Positions 22,680-33,189 of a DNA stretch of 64,000 nucleotides are shown here, one piece after another. Made by a program: the position numbers and the translations under genes. The DNA lies in contig JBANDB010000001.1 of the NCBI GenBank assembly GCA_037576215.1, forward strand, positions 6,386,001 to 6,450,000, given 5' to 3'. The DNA comes from Armillaria gallica. Its lineage: Eukaryota > Basidiomycota > Agaricomycetes > Agaricales > Physalacriaceae. A model generated the notes under the pieces. The model was given only the letters and a program-made list of their open reading frames with translations. It did not search any database and was not told where the DNA came from. Each line of letters starts with the position of its first letter. Position 1 is the stretch's first letter.

Positions 22680-24150
22680 AGTATACTAGTACAAAAAGTC
22701 TGCACATAGAGCTAAGACAACAATTGAGGCAGAGATACACAAGTACCCTGCTGGCGAGTCATATACAGTTTCTTGTGAAGAGATTGTACAAGGGAAAGCC
22801 GAGTGGGATCTGGATTTCAAATTACAGTCCGAGCATGTCCCAATACGTGCACATGGAGGGAATAGTTACATAATTACACGTGCGATGCACACTGGCATAC
22901 GCGCCAGCTTCAATCGCGACCTTGAATTGTCACTAGCATGTGAACTTTATGTGAGCACGCAACTGTACTGACCTTGCTGGGACGTGCTTGTTTATCTATT
23001 CACTCCGAGTGACTACCTGCACCGACCTTGTTGGGACGTGTTTAGGTTCATTTGCCTATCCATACTACACGACTCTGTCTAATGGTTTTTTTATTGTAAT
23101 ATTGAGGTATGATCATCTCTTTATAATCTGTACAAGGGGCATCTCATTCCAACCGCATGTCAAATTCTTCAAGGTCCTGCTTCATGTTTCAGCTCTTGTC
23201 AGACCAGAATGTCAGACTGTAAGCACCATTTACAGTACCTTGATATCTCTTGTCGTTCTGTTTCGATGATGATAGGATGCTAATGTACTTTTCAGGTACA
23301 TATTAAGAAAGTCCTTCACTGGCCAGATATCTGGGTACTGCTGTAAAATAGGATATTCCCTAGCCATCTAGATTTTCTCCATGAGTTTCGTTCTTCTCAA
23401 GATTCGTGCCGGGCCAACTTACTTGCTCGCAGATCTTGATCTTCTTTTTATCACTCTGTTCACGATAACTAAGGCTGACATTGAGCTCCTTCTTCGCCAT
23501 ATCATGGACTCGGTCCTATATCGTACCAGCAGTGAGCAGACCGCCTTATCTAGATCTTGACCTCACTTACCATGACTCTCTGATACTGCTGTTTCGTCCA
23601 CTTGCCATCCTTGATTAGTTTGTCCTCGAGAGAATAACTTCCAGAATTCGGTCGGTCTGGTTCCCCCAGTGGTTTGTTGTAAGGATTGCTGGCCATGTCA
23701 TCCTCGTCAACAGCAGAGGTGCTTGCATCTTTGGTTTGGTCCTTACTCTCACCGCCAGAGTTGCTACAGTCATCTCCAGTAGTAGGCCCAGCTGCTGCTC
23801 CAGCTTGTGTGCCATTTGTGTTTCTGCTTCTGTCACGACCACCGGTGGCTTCTCGTTCCGCATTTTCGTTGGCAATGGGTCTATTGATTCGACCCTGTAA
23901 TAGCTCTTCGCTTCTCAGTCAGGGTGATATAACTGGTAGAGGGCACCCATAGTACAGGTGGAATAGAATACGCGGAGAGATGAGTGGGAGATGACATTGA
24001 ACGAATGGGGGCATCTGGGAGGTGGTTGGTCTTTCTTAATGCAAAAACAGATGCTTACTGAATATACATATATATTCTCCAGGATGTTGCCACTAAAATT
24101 TTCGGTCACAAAGGGAGCCCTTGTTGTCGCTCAAAAGGGTATACAAAAAA
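22680..24150 (-). repeat. dispersed unit E, copy 2
   Basis: The most complete short form of unit E: conserved noncoding flank (22690-23229), gene (23230-24010) and 5' flank to about 24150. Copies 1 and 3-5 share its outer boundary near 22695. Confidence 0.8.
23230..24010 (-). pseudogene. unit E gene, copy 2
   Basis: Coding runs from RINRPIANENAEREATGG... through NPYNKPLGEPDRPNSG and KDGKWTKQQYQRVM, intron, DRVHDMAKKELNVS...ICEQ, intron (GTAAGT...ATCTAG), MAREYPILQQYPDIWPVKDF...RDIKVL and TAA at 23230-23232. Upstream, an extra base relative to copy 1 (CACCCTGACTG versus CACCCGACTG) and loss of the initiating ATG break the 5' part. The C-terminal WPVKDFLNMYLK stretch is the most family-like segment. 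Function is unknown; the 5' half is probably non-functional. Confidence 0.6.
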
Positions 24151-24413
24151 CCGAGTATGTACACAAAGCGCTCTTTCAGTCAAGTCATAATCCCTGTCTC
24201 TCCAAATCGGATGCGTACTTACTTTGTCTCGACGCCACGAGCTCATCACTGATCCACATAAGGCAATCACAGTCGCTCACTCCTTTGTTCTTTCAGTTTG
24301 GTCATGTTGCTCACGGGCCTCACAAGACCAAACGATAAAAGGCCGCTGGATGGTTTCCGACTATCCCATCCACTTTACACTTTGTCAACTGCTGCTGTTA
24401 TTAGCAAGAACAT

Positions 24414-25967
24414 ATGTCTGAGACTCTCAGCTATGGCCTTGTTAACTGATTGAAGGGTCACTGCGGAGCGATCAATGTGCTCATATTCCTCATGGATGGA
24501 ACGAAGCTACTGAGTGGAGGTATGTGCTGGTGCTCCATCGCGCACTGTGCTTCTCATTACCGTCTACTTTCCACCATTGGCAGCCGATGACCAGACGGTC
24601 TGTTACTGGGACCTTGACCAAGGTGAATGCATCCAAGTACTACGCAACGAGAGATGGGGTCAGATCACGGCTCTAAATACTTATGATCGTGATCAATCAA
24701 CGTTTCTCTTTGTGGGTACCAGCCGTGGAGTTGTTTCTATGTTCCCTTTGTCCAACCGAACCAAGGTATTTATCCACATCTATTGACGGGAGAATGAATC
24801 TTAACAGCGTGCTAGGAGTTCATCATACAGGCAAACACCACAAGCGCAGTGTTCAACATGAACGACTCTATAGAAGTTCAGGCGTTAGACGCAAAGAATG
24901 GTCAATTTGTCGTCGGTAGTCATTCTGGAGTCATAAAGATGTACGACATCCTCGATGGCAGTACATCTTCTCATGGACATATCCTATCGTCTATTCTCAT
25001 GTCTTGACAACCAGGGTTATCTGAAGGACCCAAGTGGATCCTAAACACAGGCAACATACCATGTAGCCTCATCTTCATTGGCAATTCGAATCAGTGTATC
25101 ATACTCCATACCGTGTACACTGGTGAAATGTGCATTACTTCTTTCTGTTCATAGTTTGTTTGTGTTCATCCTAGACACAGGCTATGCATTGATGCTGCGT
25201 CTGCGAGTCCCGAGCATCCCCCCAACATCCTTTCAACCCGGAAACTGCAGGGCACCAAGTATGTTGTCTCCGTAGCATGTCTGCTTTATGCACACATTTT
25301 TCTAATGATCTCTTAGTGGCTCTGCTAAACTGACATCCAATCAATGCATCATGGCGGTTCACAATCTGAACAGTGGCCGCTTCGATATCTACAATCCCTT
25401 TGACACCGAGCAGCCCAATACTTTGTTGACCGTCTCTGAAGGAAACAATCCATTGGGACACCTGATCAAGTATTGCTCCTTTGCCAAAGAAGAGTCACAT
25501 GCTCTTGTCTGCGGTGGGGATGAAGGGCTCATTCATGTCTTCCAAGTTGCGACCGGTGCACACGTCCAGACTCTCCGGCACAGTCACAGTGAGAGATCAC
25601 CTTTTTGTCTTTTCTGGTATGTTCTGACAACTTGCAGACTGCAGCACTATATATGCAGTGACAGTTCATGGTATTTTACTCTCAGAACGAGCTGTCCATT
25701 TTAATGCCTCAAAACAGACCATTTCTTCTCAAGATCGTCATTTCATAGCCAGCAGTGAGTCTCAAGATTGTCCAGCTATATGTGTTTGGTTGAAGCCGGT
25801 ATGTATCATTCATTTCAGTCTCAATAATCCGAGTTTGATTGAGTGCATAGACTGACCAAAGACATGAGGCAGACTGTCTTGCACGTCGAATCAAAGAAGC
25901 TGAAGAAGCACAGGTGCTAGAGTGATCTAAACAGGTGAAGAAGGAGCAGGAGGAGCAGGATGCTTGA
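24414..25967 (+). CDS. WD40-repeat protein
   Basis: At least eight exons. Readable pieces are GHCGAINVLIFLMDGTKLLS, DDQTVCYWDLDQGECIQVLR, RWGQITALNTYDRD, VGTSRGVVSMFPLS, FVVGSHSGVIKMYDI, GRFDIYNPFD, ALVCGGDEGLIHVFQVATG and ICVWLKP. The end is a charged tail (RRIKEAEEAQ) with TGA at 25965-25967. WD40 blades form a propeller used as a binding platform; the partner is unknown. Splice sites at 24520-24583, 24766-24815 and 24961-25014 keep one frame. The 5' end is ambiguous: from ATG 24414 a TGA occurs at 24447-24449, but an intron ending ...TTGAAG just before GGTCAC, with a start near 24353, would avoid it. Confidence 0.72.
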
Positions 25968-26850
25968 AAGCAAGAAATATTTATTCAGCGACACCAACTT
26001 GAGACTCTGAGCCATACCGTTTACATCATCCTTTCTGTTATTTTTTTTGTCCTCCTTGGTATAGTCAGCATATCTGGCTGGCTCTTTTGGACGGGTGCTT
26101 TTCTCCTTAATCCTTCTTACTGATAGATCCCTACTGCTGCTTTGAGTCCCATCTGATGCCTCATTACTCCATCCTATATGTTACTCTGTATCTCCTTCGT
26201 GATGTAATTGACCGCGATATCTGCCTTCAAGCGCAAAGGTGCTAAAACCTAGATCCCTCTTTTCCTCCATGCTGGGTGAGCATCTCACAACTGTCCTTAC
26301 TGTTGGCCTACGTTTTCATATATATTTATGCATCATGCCGCTGATGGCTGACCATATATATCCGACTCAGTTGCCCGATTGTGCAACTCGAGAGTATGAT
26401 CAATCAGTGGAAATACAAGACGCCTCTTTTCGCAAGGCCATCCAGAGGAAGCGAATCCTCTCCTTCCGTCAAGGAGGCTGAGTGACTATCCCTGATTCCT
26501 CTCAGTCCTCTATACTCTGAAATCATGTTGTTGCTGACGGTGACTTTCTTTGACAGTTTGCATCATCCCGCAACACTCTCGAATACTACTTGAGAAAAAT
26601 GTACATTACATACATGTATATATATGAAAATGCTGGCGCATAATAGACTTTGACAGTGAGTGACTGATAGTTGAGTACACATAGACAGCCCCGTTGACAC
26701 GCTTGAAAAGCATTCATGTGTGTAAATTTGCGAATTGTACAAATGAGTACAGGCAATAATGCCCAGACACGAAGGCAATGATGAAAGCAACAGAGTGCAG
26801 TGTTTATAATGCCAGTAATGATATTACCAGAGTAAAGCTGGGTGGAGCGC
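25968..26850. other. intergenic, nothing identified
   Basis: Downstream of the WD40 gene only short overlapping ORFs on both strands are present, with no splice-linked coding. Confidence 0.4.
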
Positions 26851-26854
26851 ATGG

Positions 26855-28560
26855 CTTAACCTGAGAATGGTACTAGAAAGGCCGTACTAGGTATGAAGTC
26901 CCAGTGCTTGACACTGAGTGCTCTGACAAGGCAAAGCATACGCGTGCTAAGAATAGTGCGGGACACGCTTGCGGGGTAATTAAGACTTCGCGTAGCAGTG
27001 ATCTATGACGCGCAAGGCATGGCAGGCCCGGAGCTTAGAGTTCTAGACCTTGAGATGTCAGAACTCAAGTAAATCCGAAGTTCCGGGCTTCAGCCGAAAT
27101 GCGCGAGGCCTAGACAAGAAGCACATTGCCCTCACTACAATGGAATTTCCCTGTGAGAATACTAGGAAGCGAAATAAGAAGTTGCGGGGTAGGCTATAAC
27201 TCCGGGGATATGGCAACTGATGTCAACCCGCATGTCATAGCCTTGGTAACCGATGCCGCGACACTCAGAGACAGGACCTGGCCCCAGGCCAGACTCCTGA
27301 GTCAGCACCAAGCTATGGCGTGATAATTGCAACATGCGCGGGACGCAGGCGAAAGTACCCCACAGCTTAAATAATACTATATTTGGTGGTACAAATTTGT
27401 AGGACATAAAATAGATAAATAGCGCAGTGTACTAGTAGTGTACAAGTTTCGGACCCCCGTTGTAGTCGCGCGCAAGCCTCCAGCTTGACGCCCTAGCAGC
27501 AGGATTAGTTTGTAACTTCGAGCGAGAGAATAAACCTAGAATTGATATCATACCGAGTGAATTGAGTTGCGCGCGAGGCGTAGAAAGCTTAGCGGGGGAC
27601 TTGCTTAGCAGGGGACTTGCCTAGCGGGGACTCGTGTATGGTTTGAGTGACTGGTTGACTGCGCTCTACCCTGAGAATAAGAGATATTGTGTCATTGCGG
27701 ACGCGCTCTTGAGTTTTGAGGGTTTCTTGTGACGCGCGGTGTTACAGGCGGCAGAGGTTCAAACCCTTTGGCTTGTCGGACGGCGTTTCTTGTGTGCGAG
27801 ATACTACAGGCGGCAGAGGTTCAAACCCTTTGGTCTGATTAGTGTTCGTACAGAGGCCTTCTTCTAACGCGTGGTGCTACAGGCGGCACAGGTTCAAACC
27901 CTGTGGTCTGATTAGTGCGCGCTTGAGGGTTCTCATTTCCGCAAGCGGCAGAGGTTCAAACCCTTTGGCTTGTCGGACGGGGTTTAGTTGGTTATTGTGT
28001 CTCTGGATTGGCATAGGTTCAAACCCTGTGGGTCTACAATTGGTTTTGGAAGCTTGAGTGCGTAGGTTCAAATCCTGTGGCTTGAGTGGACGTTTTGTGA
28101 AGGGTTTCTGCTTAGAGCGCAAGCTTTGAGTCGTGTTTAGAGTGTGTTTAGGTTGTTGTGGTTACCTGTGTGTGACGCGCGCAACTTATTGAGGGTTTTG
28201 TGGGTGTGTGGCGACGTATCGTGTATTGTAGTACACCTTGCCTTGAGGCCCGGCGACATTGGTCGCCCCTCTTGTTATAAAAGCCTTTGGACTTAGAGAG
28301 ATCTAGATACGTGACGCGCGCTATTGCTATACGCATGTATTGTATATTCTGAGAGTTTAGTTGTTTTGCTTCAATCTGCTTCTATCGCATAATATCCCCC
28401 CCAAGAACTTGAGGGTTTGTGTGTGTAGTGTTGGGTGTGAGTGTGATCAGTGTCTTCGACACTGTTGCATTTCTAGCCTGCGCGCACAGAGTCTCTTCAC
28501 CGTGAATGCTACGTACTGACGAGAGGAGTTTTTCATTGTACACCAAGCGGTAAGCACCGG
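26855..28560. mobile_element. CpG-rich island, possibly a solo LTR or other young insertion
   Basis: This stretch is rich in CG and GCGC words (GACGCGCG, GTTGCGCGCGAGG), unlike the CpG-poor sequence on both sides. It carries a threefold repeat of CTTAGCGGGGGACTTG type (about 27586-27633), the B-box-like series at 27756-28075, and a TATAAAA word at about 28276 followed by a T-rich stretch. No long ORF is present. A promoter-like, repeat-bearing, gene-free block of about 1.7 kb fits a solo LTR, but I found neither TG...CA termini nor a target duplication, so identity and edges are uncertain. Confidence 0.35.
27756..28075 (+). repeat. six spaced GGTTCAAACCC motifs (tRNA B-box-like)
   Basis: The motif GGTTCAAACCC starts at 27756, 27818, 27891, 27953 and 28016, and as GGTTCAAATCC at 28065; spacings are 62, 73, 62, 63 and 49. 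The first four sit in a longer unit, GCGGCAGAGGTTCAAACCCT. The motif resembles the internal B box (T-arm) of tRNA genes and tRNA-derived SINEs. No A box or tRNA cloverleaf was seen upstream of any copy. Confidence 0.75.
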
Positions 28561-29865
28561 ATAATGGACATTGCCAACTTTAGCTTGGTATGCTACTTGT
28601 ACCAACAAGCCTCACCGTATGACAACGTAAAATACGATGGTTTTGAAGTCCACTGAGCGCCTATTGCGATTGACCCATTGACAAATTTCTCACTGGTTCT
28701 ACAAGCTCCATACCCAGTCTCGGGCCACCCTTAAATTGAGGTAGTGCCGTGTTCACATGAGAATAGAGGGCATGCCTCGACCTAATAACACTACCGTTCT
28801 TCACTCAAGTTCAAGAAAGAAGTGACTTCAAAATCAAGGACTCCGGTTCATGCGGTGCTTGCAACTTGAAGTAATATTCATTTGTGCTAACCCCCTGAGG
28901 GGATCAAATTCAGGACCACATATCGTCATGATCGAGAATGTATTGGAGGGAATAGCCAGGCCTCAGAAACATTAATGCAACATCCAAAAAACTCGCAATG
29001 GTTGTTAGACGTCAGTTACTCAATAAATATTCTATTCGGAATAAAAAAATCATTTAGACTTTTCATGACTGTCACAGTCCCAACGCCCGCATTCGTTCAT
29101 TCGACAAGGTCCAGGGGTGTCACAGGTCACAGGCCATTCGCTGTGATCATAATTATACAGTACTCCTTCCAATATAGAAGGTTTATAGTGTTCCTGATAC
29201 CTTGTAGGATTGTACATAGTGATACTAGTTAAAATAGTGTCCGAGTCTATACCTTAGACGAACAAGAGAAATGGAGACAACAGACATTTGCCATGAATCA
29301 GGATTACTGTACAATTTCGACCTTATATTCACAGGTGTGACATGTTATGCCACATCTTCAGCCATGAAGATCTTCACACACGGATGTGACATGTTATAGT
29401 CATCTTCATGTTATACATCTTCATTGTTGTGGTAGTCTTGTGGTTATGTGATGTGACTGAGCTTCTAGCTCATGAGTTCAATTCTCCTTGATTGTTTTTT
29501 TATTTACTCCTAGTGGTGACATTTTGGATGGCTGGATTTGCCGAACAGGTCATGGACACAGAATCCGCCTTTGACTCTTGAAGCTTGAGCTCCCAGAGCG
29601 GAGTCGTTGAGGCCACATCATAAACCGAATCACTGGTACAATGGAAATGTCTGGGAACGTGTGTAGACAATTAAGACATGTGTATTTCATTATTTCTTGC
29701 TTGAAAAGAGCGCTAATTTGGATTCTTCTTCTTTCTCTTCACTGAGTCTTGTGACATGTTATCAGGTATGCTTATCTTCACTCCATAAGCCCGTGTGACA
29801 TGTTATGTGAAGTTAAGGTCAAAATTGTACAGTATTGTATGACTAAGCATCACGCAACCCAGTGT
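28561..29865. other. gene-free; paired GTGACATGTTAT repeats
   Basis: The word GTGACATGTTAT occurs at 29337, 29386, 29751 and 29795, as two pairs (49 and 44 bp apart) about 365 bp from each other, with ATCTTCA nearby. No coding sequence was seen. Confidence 0.5.
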
Positions 29866-30242
29866 CACTGCTGGGACTGGTTCCTTTTCAGGACGGAAAA
29901 AGGTAATCTGAAAATGTTGTGACTTTTCGTTACCTTTGTATGCCGCAAAAATGGGATAAGGAAAAGTCAATGAAAAACTTGTCCTTTTTAGCACTCCTTT
30001 CACGTGCCAAAAATAGCTGCTTTTCTATGAATGAAAAGCGGTTTCCTTTGTTCTGACCACGAGAAACATGTTTTACATTCTGTTTTTTGAACTCTTTTCC
30101 TTACCTTAAAAGAGTACGTAAATGATCCCGCCTTTCAACTTGTTTTTCTGAACTCGTTTCGACCTTTAGAAGATTGACTGAAATGTCACGACATTTTAAG
30201 GTCTCGTTTTTCCGATTGGAAAATGTATCGGCCCCAGCAGTG
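29866..30242. mobile_element. non-autonomous CACTA-type MITE
   Basis: The 377 bp element begins CACTGCTGGG and ends CCCAGCAGTG, with imperfect inverted similarity for about 24 bp. It is flanked by TGT on both sides (29863-29865 and 30243-30245). CACT termini with a 3-bp target duplication are the standard signature of CACTA elements. The interior is A/T-rich with GGAAAAG/CTTTTCC runs and no ORF. A transposase of this superfamily (decayed) lies at 53312-59200, but I did not find these termini around it. Confidence 0.75.
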
Positions 30243-30581
30243 TGTGTAGTAGCGGACTTTGAATTTGAATATTCAATAGTTTGTCAATAGTCTAAATTAT
30301 CTCCGGCATTCCTTTTTGGGACCTTGTCCAGTTATCTAAACTCTAAACTCTCCCTTACACCTGACAATGCATCTGTATGCCTGCTTATAGTCCTTGAATC
30401 TCAAGCAAGCGCAAGAATGTCACTGCTTACTGAGGCAAACCTCCTCAGAAATGCCGCTGGATCATCTAGTAAGGTTTATGAGCTCCTAAAGGATCAAAAT
30501 TTCCTTATTATCCAACAGCCAAAGTTTCATTTAACAATGGTTGTCTGGGAGCCCTCTTTCCTGGGAAAGAAGCTTTTATAA

Positions 30582-32527
30582 CGACCATCAACTCCTCCTT
30601 CATCCCAATCCCCCCTATCTGCAAAGAAGTTCACATATACGCTGATGGTCGGTTTGGGGAGCACGATCCCACTAGAACCCCACAATTCTATGATGAGTCG
30701 CTCTGCCACTATGCTGTCATTCCTCGGCAGCCCACTCCTTCGGACGGCAAACATCCTTACTTCGAGTTTTATTGTATATGGTGGGATCTCAACGATAAGG
30801 TTGATATTGTCTGGTCTCAAGGGTCCATTCAGGGTATTGGACAGCTTAGCAAAGATCGCCTCAGCAACTTGCGTTGAGCGTATACTCACATCAGCAAACG
30901 CTGCTCATCCAAATTTGCATCTGAAAAAGCAACTTCGACTGTTGACACCGAAAACTCGCAAATAAAAAGGAATCCATATCTCAACCTACTTCGGCTCTTA
31001 TGTACGTGTATGGAGAATATGCTCCTGCGTCTTGGTCACGTTTCTACTGATGCCCTTACAATTCAAGTTATGGTGGCGATGGCACAATGTTTCTGGCTCG
31101 AAACTGTCGCTGCCCCGGATTATATGGACTTATACAAACCAATCATGGATGGCCAAGCTCAGCGTGACTCTCATTTGTGTGGCGAGAGACTTGTGGGCAC
31201 CTTTACAACCAATGTCGACGTCATTCAAATGTTTTGTAGTGCTGGCATCCCTGTCTATTTTGTCCGCCCCAATGATGTCTTTGACGACCAAATTGTCCTT
31301 AAAGTGGGACCGCTTTTGCGACCATCCTCCCAGAATACTATGTTTCCCACACCCCCCTACCCCATCATCTTCACGGGCCATCCCTCTGACCTGAGGAAAT
31401 TCACAGCTATTCACAAATTCCTTCAGAAGTTCCAAGCCCATCGCGATCCCTATAGTTTTGCAACCATGAAGTCTTTAACCCAACAACCATCCAACTATGG
31501 TCCTATACGCTCTCAGCCGTCCCAGGCTCCTCGGCGACAGGCACACAGCAACCCCCACCCCAAGAAAAAATGCGACAGTGAGTAAGCAATCAGGAGCTCA
31601 AATCTTCGTTTCCTTAAAAATGACTTTGCAGATCTGCCTCCTATCCGAGACAAGTTCCAAGATTTGACCAGAGAATATGCACCCCCTGCCATTCCTGGAT
31701 GGACCTGTGCAAACACCAGTGTCAATCGCAGCTCTACTTCTTCACAGCAGTGCTTGAAAGGAGACCATGTTCTCTATTACTACTTCCCAGATCCAGGTCT
31801 TGTCACTTTTGCTAATGCAGAAAGGCAGAAGGTCTACTTGCGACAACTCAATCACGTTTTGGATTCCCTTATATATCGCGCATCATCAGTCCACTCTGAT
31901 GCACTCCCGGTACATCCCCAGAAGTGGCGCAACATTTTGGGTCTTACATACAAGAGAGATACATCATCAACTTCAAATCCAGGTTTTAAAGAGGTGGAGG
32001 ATTTACTTGGTTCCTGTATGCATGCTCAAGGCGTCGCTGTGAATTTGATGTCACCACCTCTGCCGGATGATGTGCCATTTGATTGTCGTCGAGGTCAGGA
32101 GCTTGTATGGCACCTTTCCGAGCTCAACTTCCATGCAGAGCTATTAGCACTCGACGGACGCCAGACTCATGCACCCCCTTCCGGAGACGATGAAGATATT
32201 GCTACTGTGACTGCTAACTTTCGCATGGCATGCGAGCAAGCGGTCCTCAAAGTCTTTCCCGAACAATCAGTGACATTCGCAGATGTGACTGTCGCTAATA
32301 CGGGATTGTCCTCTCATGATTGGAAGACACGGGGAACCCATCTTCAAGCACTGTGGGATGTCATGCAAAAGTGGGACACACCTTTGCCAGTCAATTGTTT
32401 GGGATGTCTGGCTGGAACTGAATGCGACGAGGTGGGATACCAGATTGAGAGGATGCTGGCAGCTCATTATGCACAGACTTTCTATGATTCTTTTGGATGT
32501 GTGGCTGTCCTCCCTCGAGGTTTATAA
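30582..32527 (+). pseudogene. uncharacterised agaricomycete protein family, decayed
   Basis: The frame 30587-31580 encodes VHIYADGRFGEHDPTRTPQF, FYCIWWDLNDKVDIVWSQG, FWLETVAAPDYMDLYKP and AGIPVYFVRPNDVF. It then splices (GTGAGT...TTTGCAG, about 31574-31631) to DKFQDLTREYAPPAIPGW, HVLYYYFPDPGLVTFANAER, ELVWHLSELNFHAELLALD and YAQTFYDSFGCVAVLPRGL, with the stop at 32525-32527. This order of motifs matches a large hypothetical family I know from Agaricomycetes (function unknown). One in-frame TGA lies at 30875-30877 after DRLSNLR. Reading 30833-30895 as an intron would skip it but also remove family-like residues. The 5' end is unclear: an upstream frame (30324-30581) is shifted. Confidence 0.6.
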
Positions 32528-32759
32528 GTTCATTTGTGGTTACGAATCTTTCGAATGTGTAACATAGTGTACATCCCTATATTATATGCTGCTGGCTTGA
32601 CTCCTGTCGATAAAAGGGAAAAGAACAGTAGAGGAGGTTATGGGAAATCCATTTTCTCATGCGCTGAATATGGAATGAGGTAAAAGTCTGGGTTGCATCA
32701 TTTCACTTCATTCAACACAAAAGATTCGGCGGGGAAGGGTTTTGCAACCTCGGACGATC

Positions 32760-32985
32760 AAACATGTACCATTCACGCCAGCTTCTTCATTAAAGTGGTG
32801 AAATACTGCAAGAATATGTCTCCAAGAAGGCAACCGTATGCTGAGGAAGGCTAAGGTAGGTAGGTTGTATCTGATAGTATTATGCCATCATGACAGTTAC
32901 GAGTTAGAATGCTGGACCGTGCATGGCGCTCAAACTTTTTGATTTCCTTTGGAATAGTCCTGCGCCAGTAACTTCATGTCAGTCT
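32760..32985 (+). repeat. 230 bp dispersed repeat, copy 1
   Basis: Direct repeat of 38996-39222, from about TCGGACGATCAAACATG to ATGTCAGTC. Many differences are C/T or G/A. No terminal inverted repeats were seen. It is flanked by otherwise unremarkable AT-rich sequence (32528-33189). Confidence 0.8.
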
Positions 32986-33189
32986 AGCCTGGTGAGCCGT
33001 CTTTATTATATACTCGTGGAACTCGTATCTCTATATAAAGCCTGGCAGAATTTCACACTCTTGTCACACTCTGCCATATGCCGTCTGCTGTGGCATGAGT
33101 AATAATGATGACACAGAGTGAAATACCGCCAATATTGAATGCAAATTATATGTTTTCCATCCTATATTGCAATTGCAACCTCTCGAGAC

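Noticed and set aside
23208..23229. 22 nt intron GTACTGTAA...CTTACAG near the end of unit E genes
   Set aside because: Too short for a spliceosomal intron; the in-frame TAA right after VL is a simpler end, and other copies also stop there.
24447..24449. Nonsense codon in the WD40 gene
   Set aside because: An alternative upstream start with an intron ending at TTGAAG avoids it, so the gene is not called a pseudogene.
27740..28090. tRNA gene cluster suggested by repeated B-box words
   Set aside because: No acceptor stem, A box or anticodon arm could be folded at the expected distance from any motif.
30833..30895. Intron that would remove the TGA at 30875-30877
   Set aside because: GT and AG are present, but the segment encodes residues that continue the family-like helix, so a nonsense mutation is more likely. 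The point is left open.
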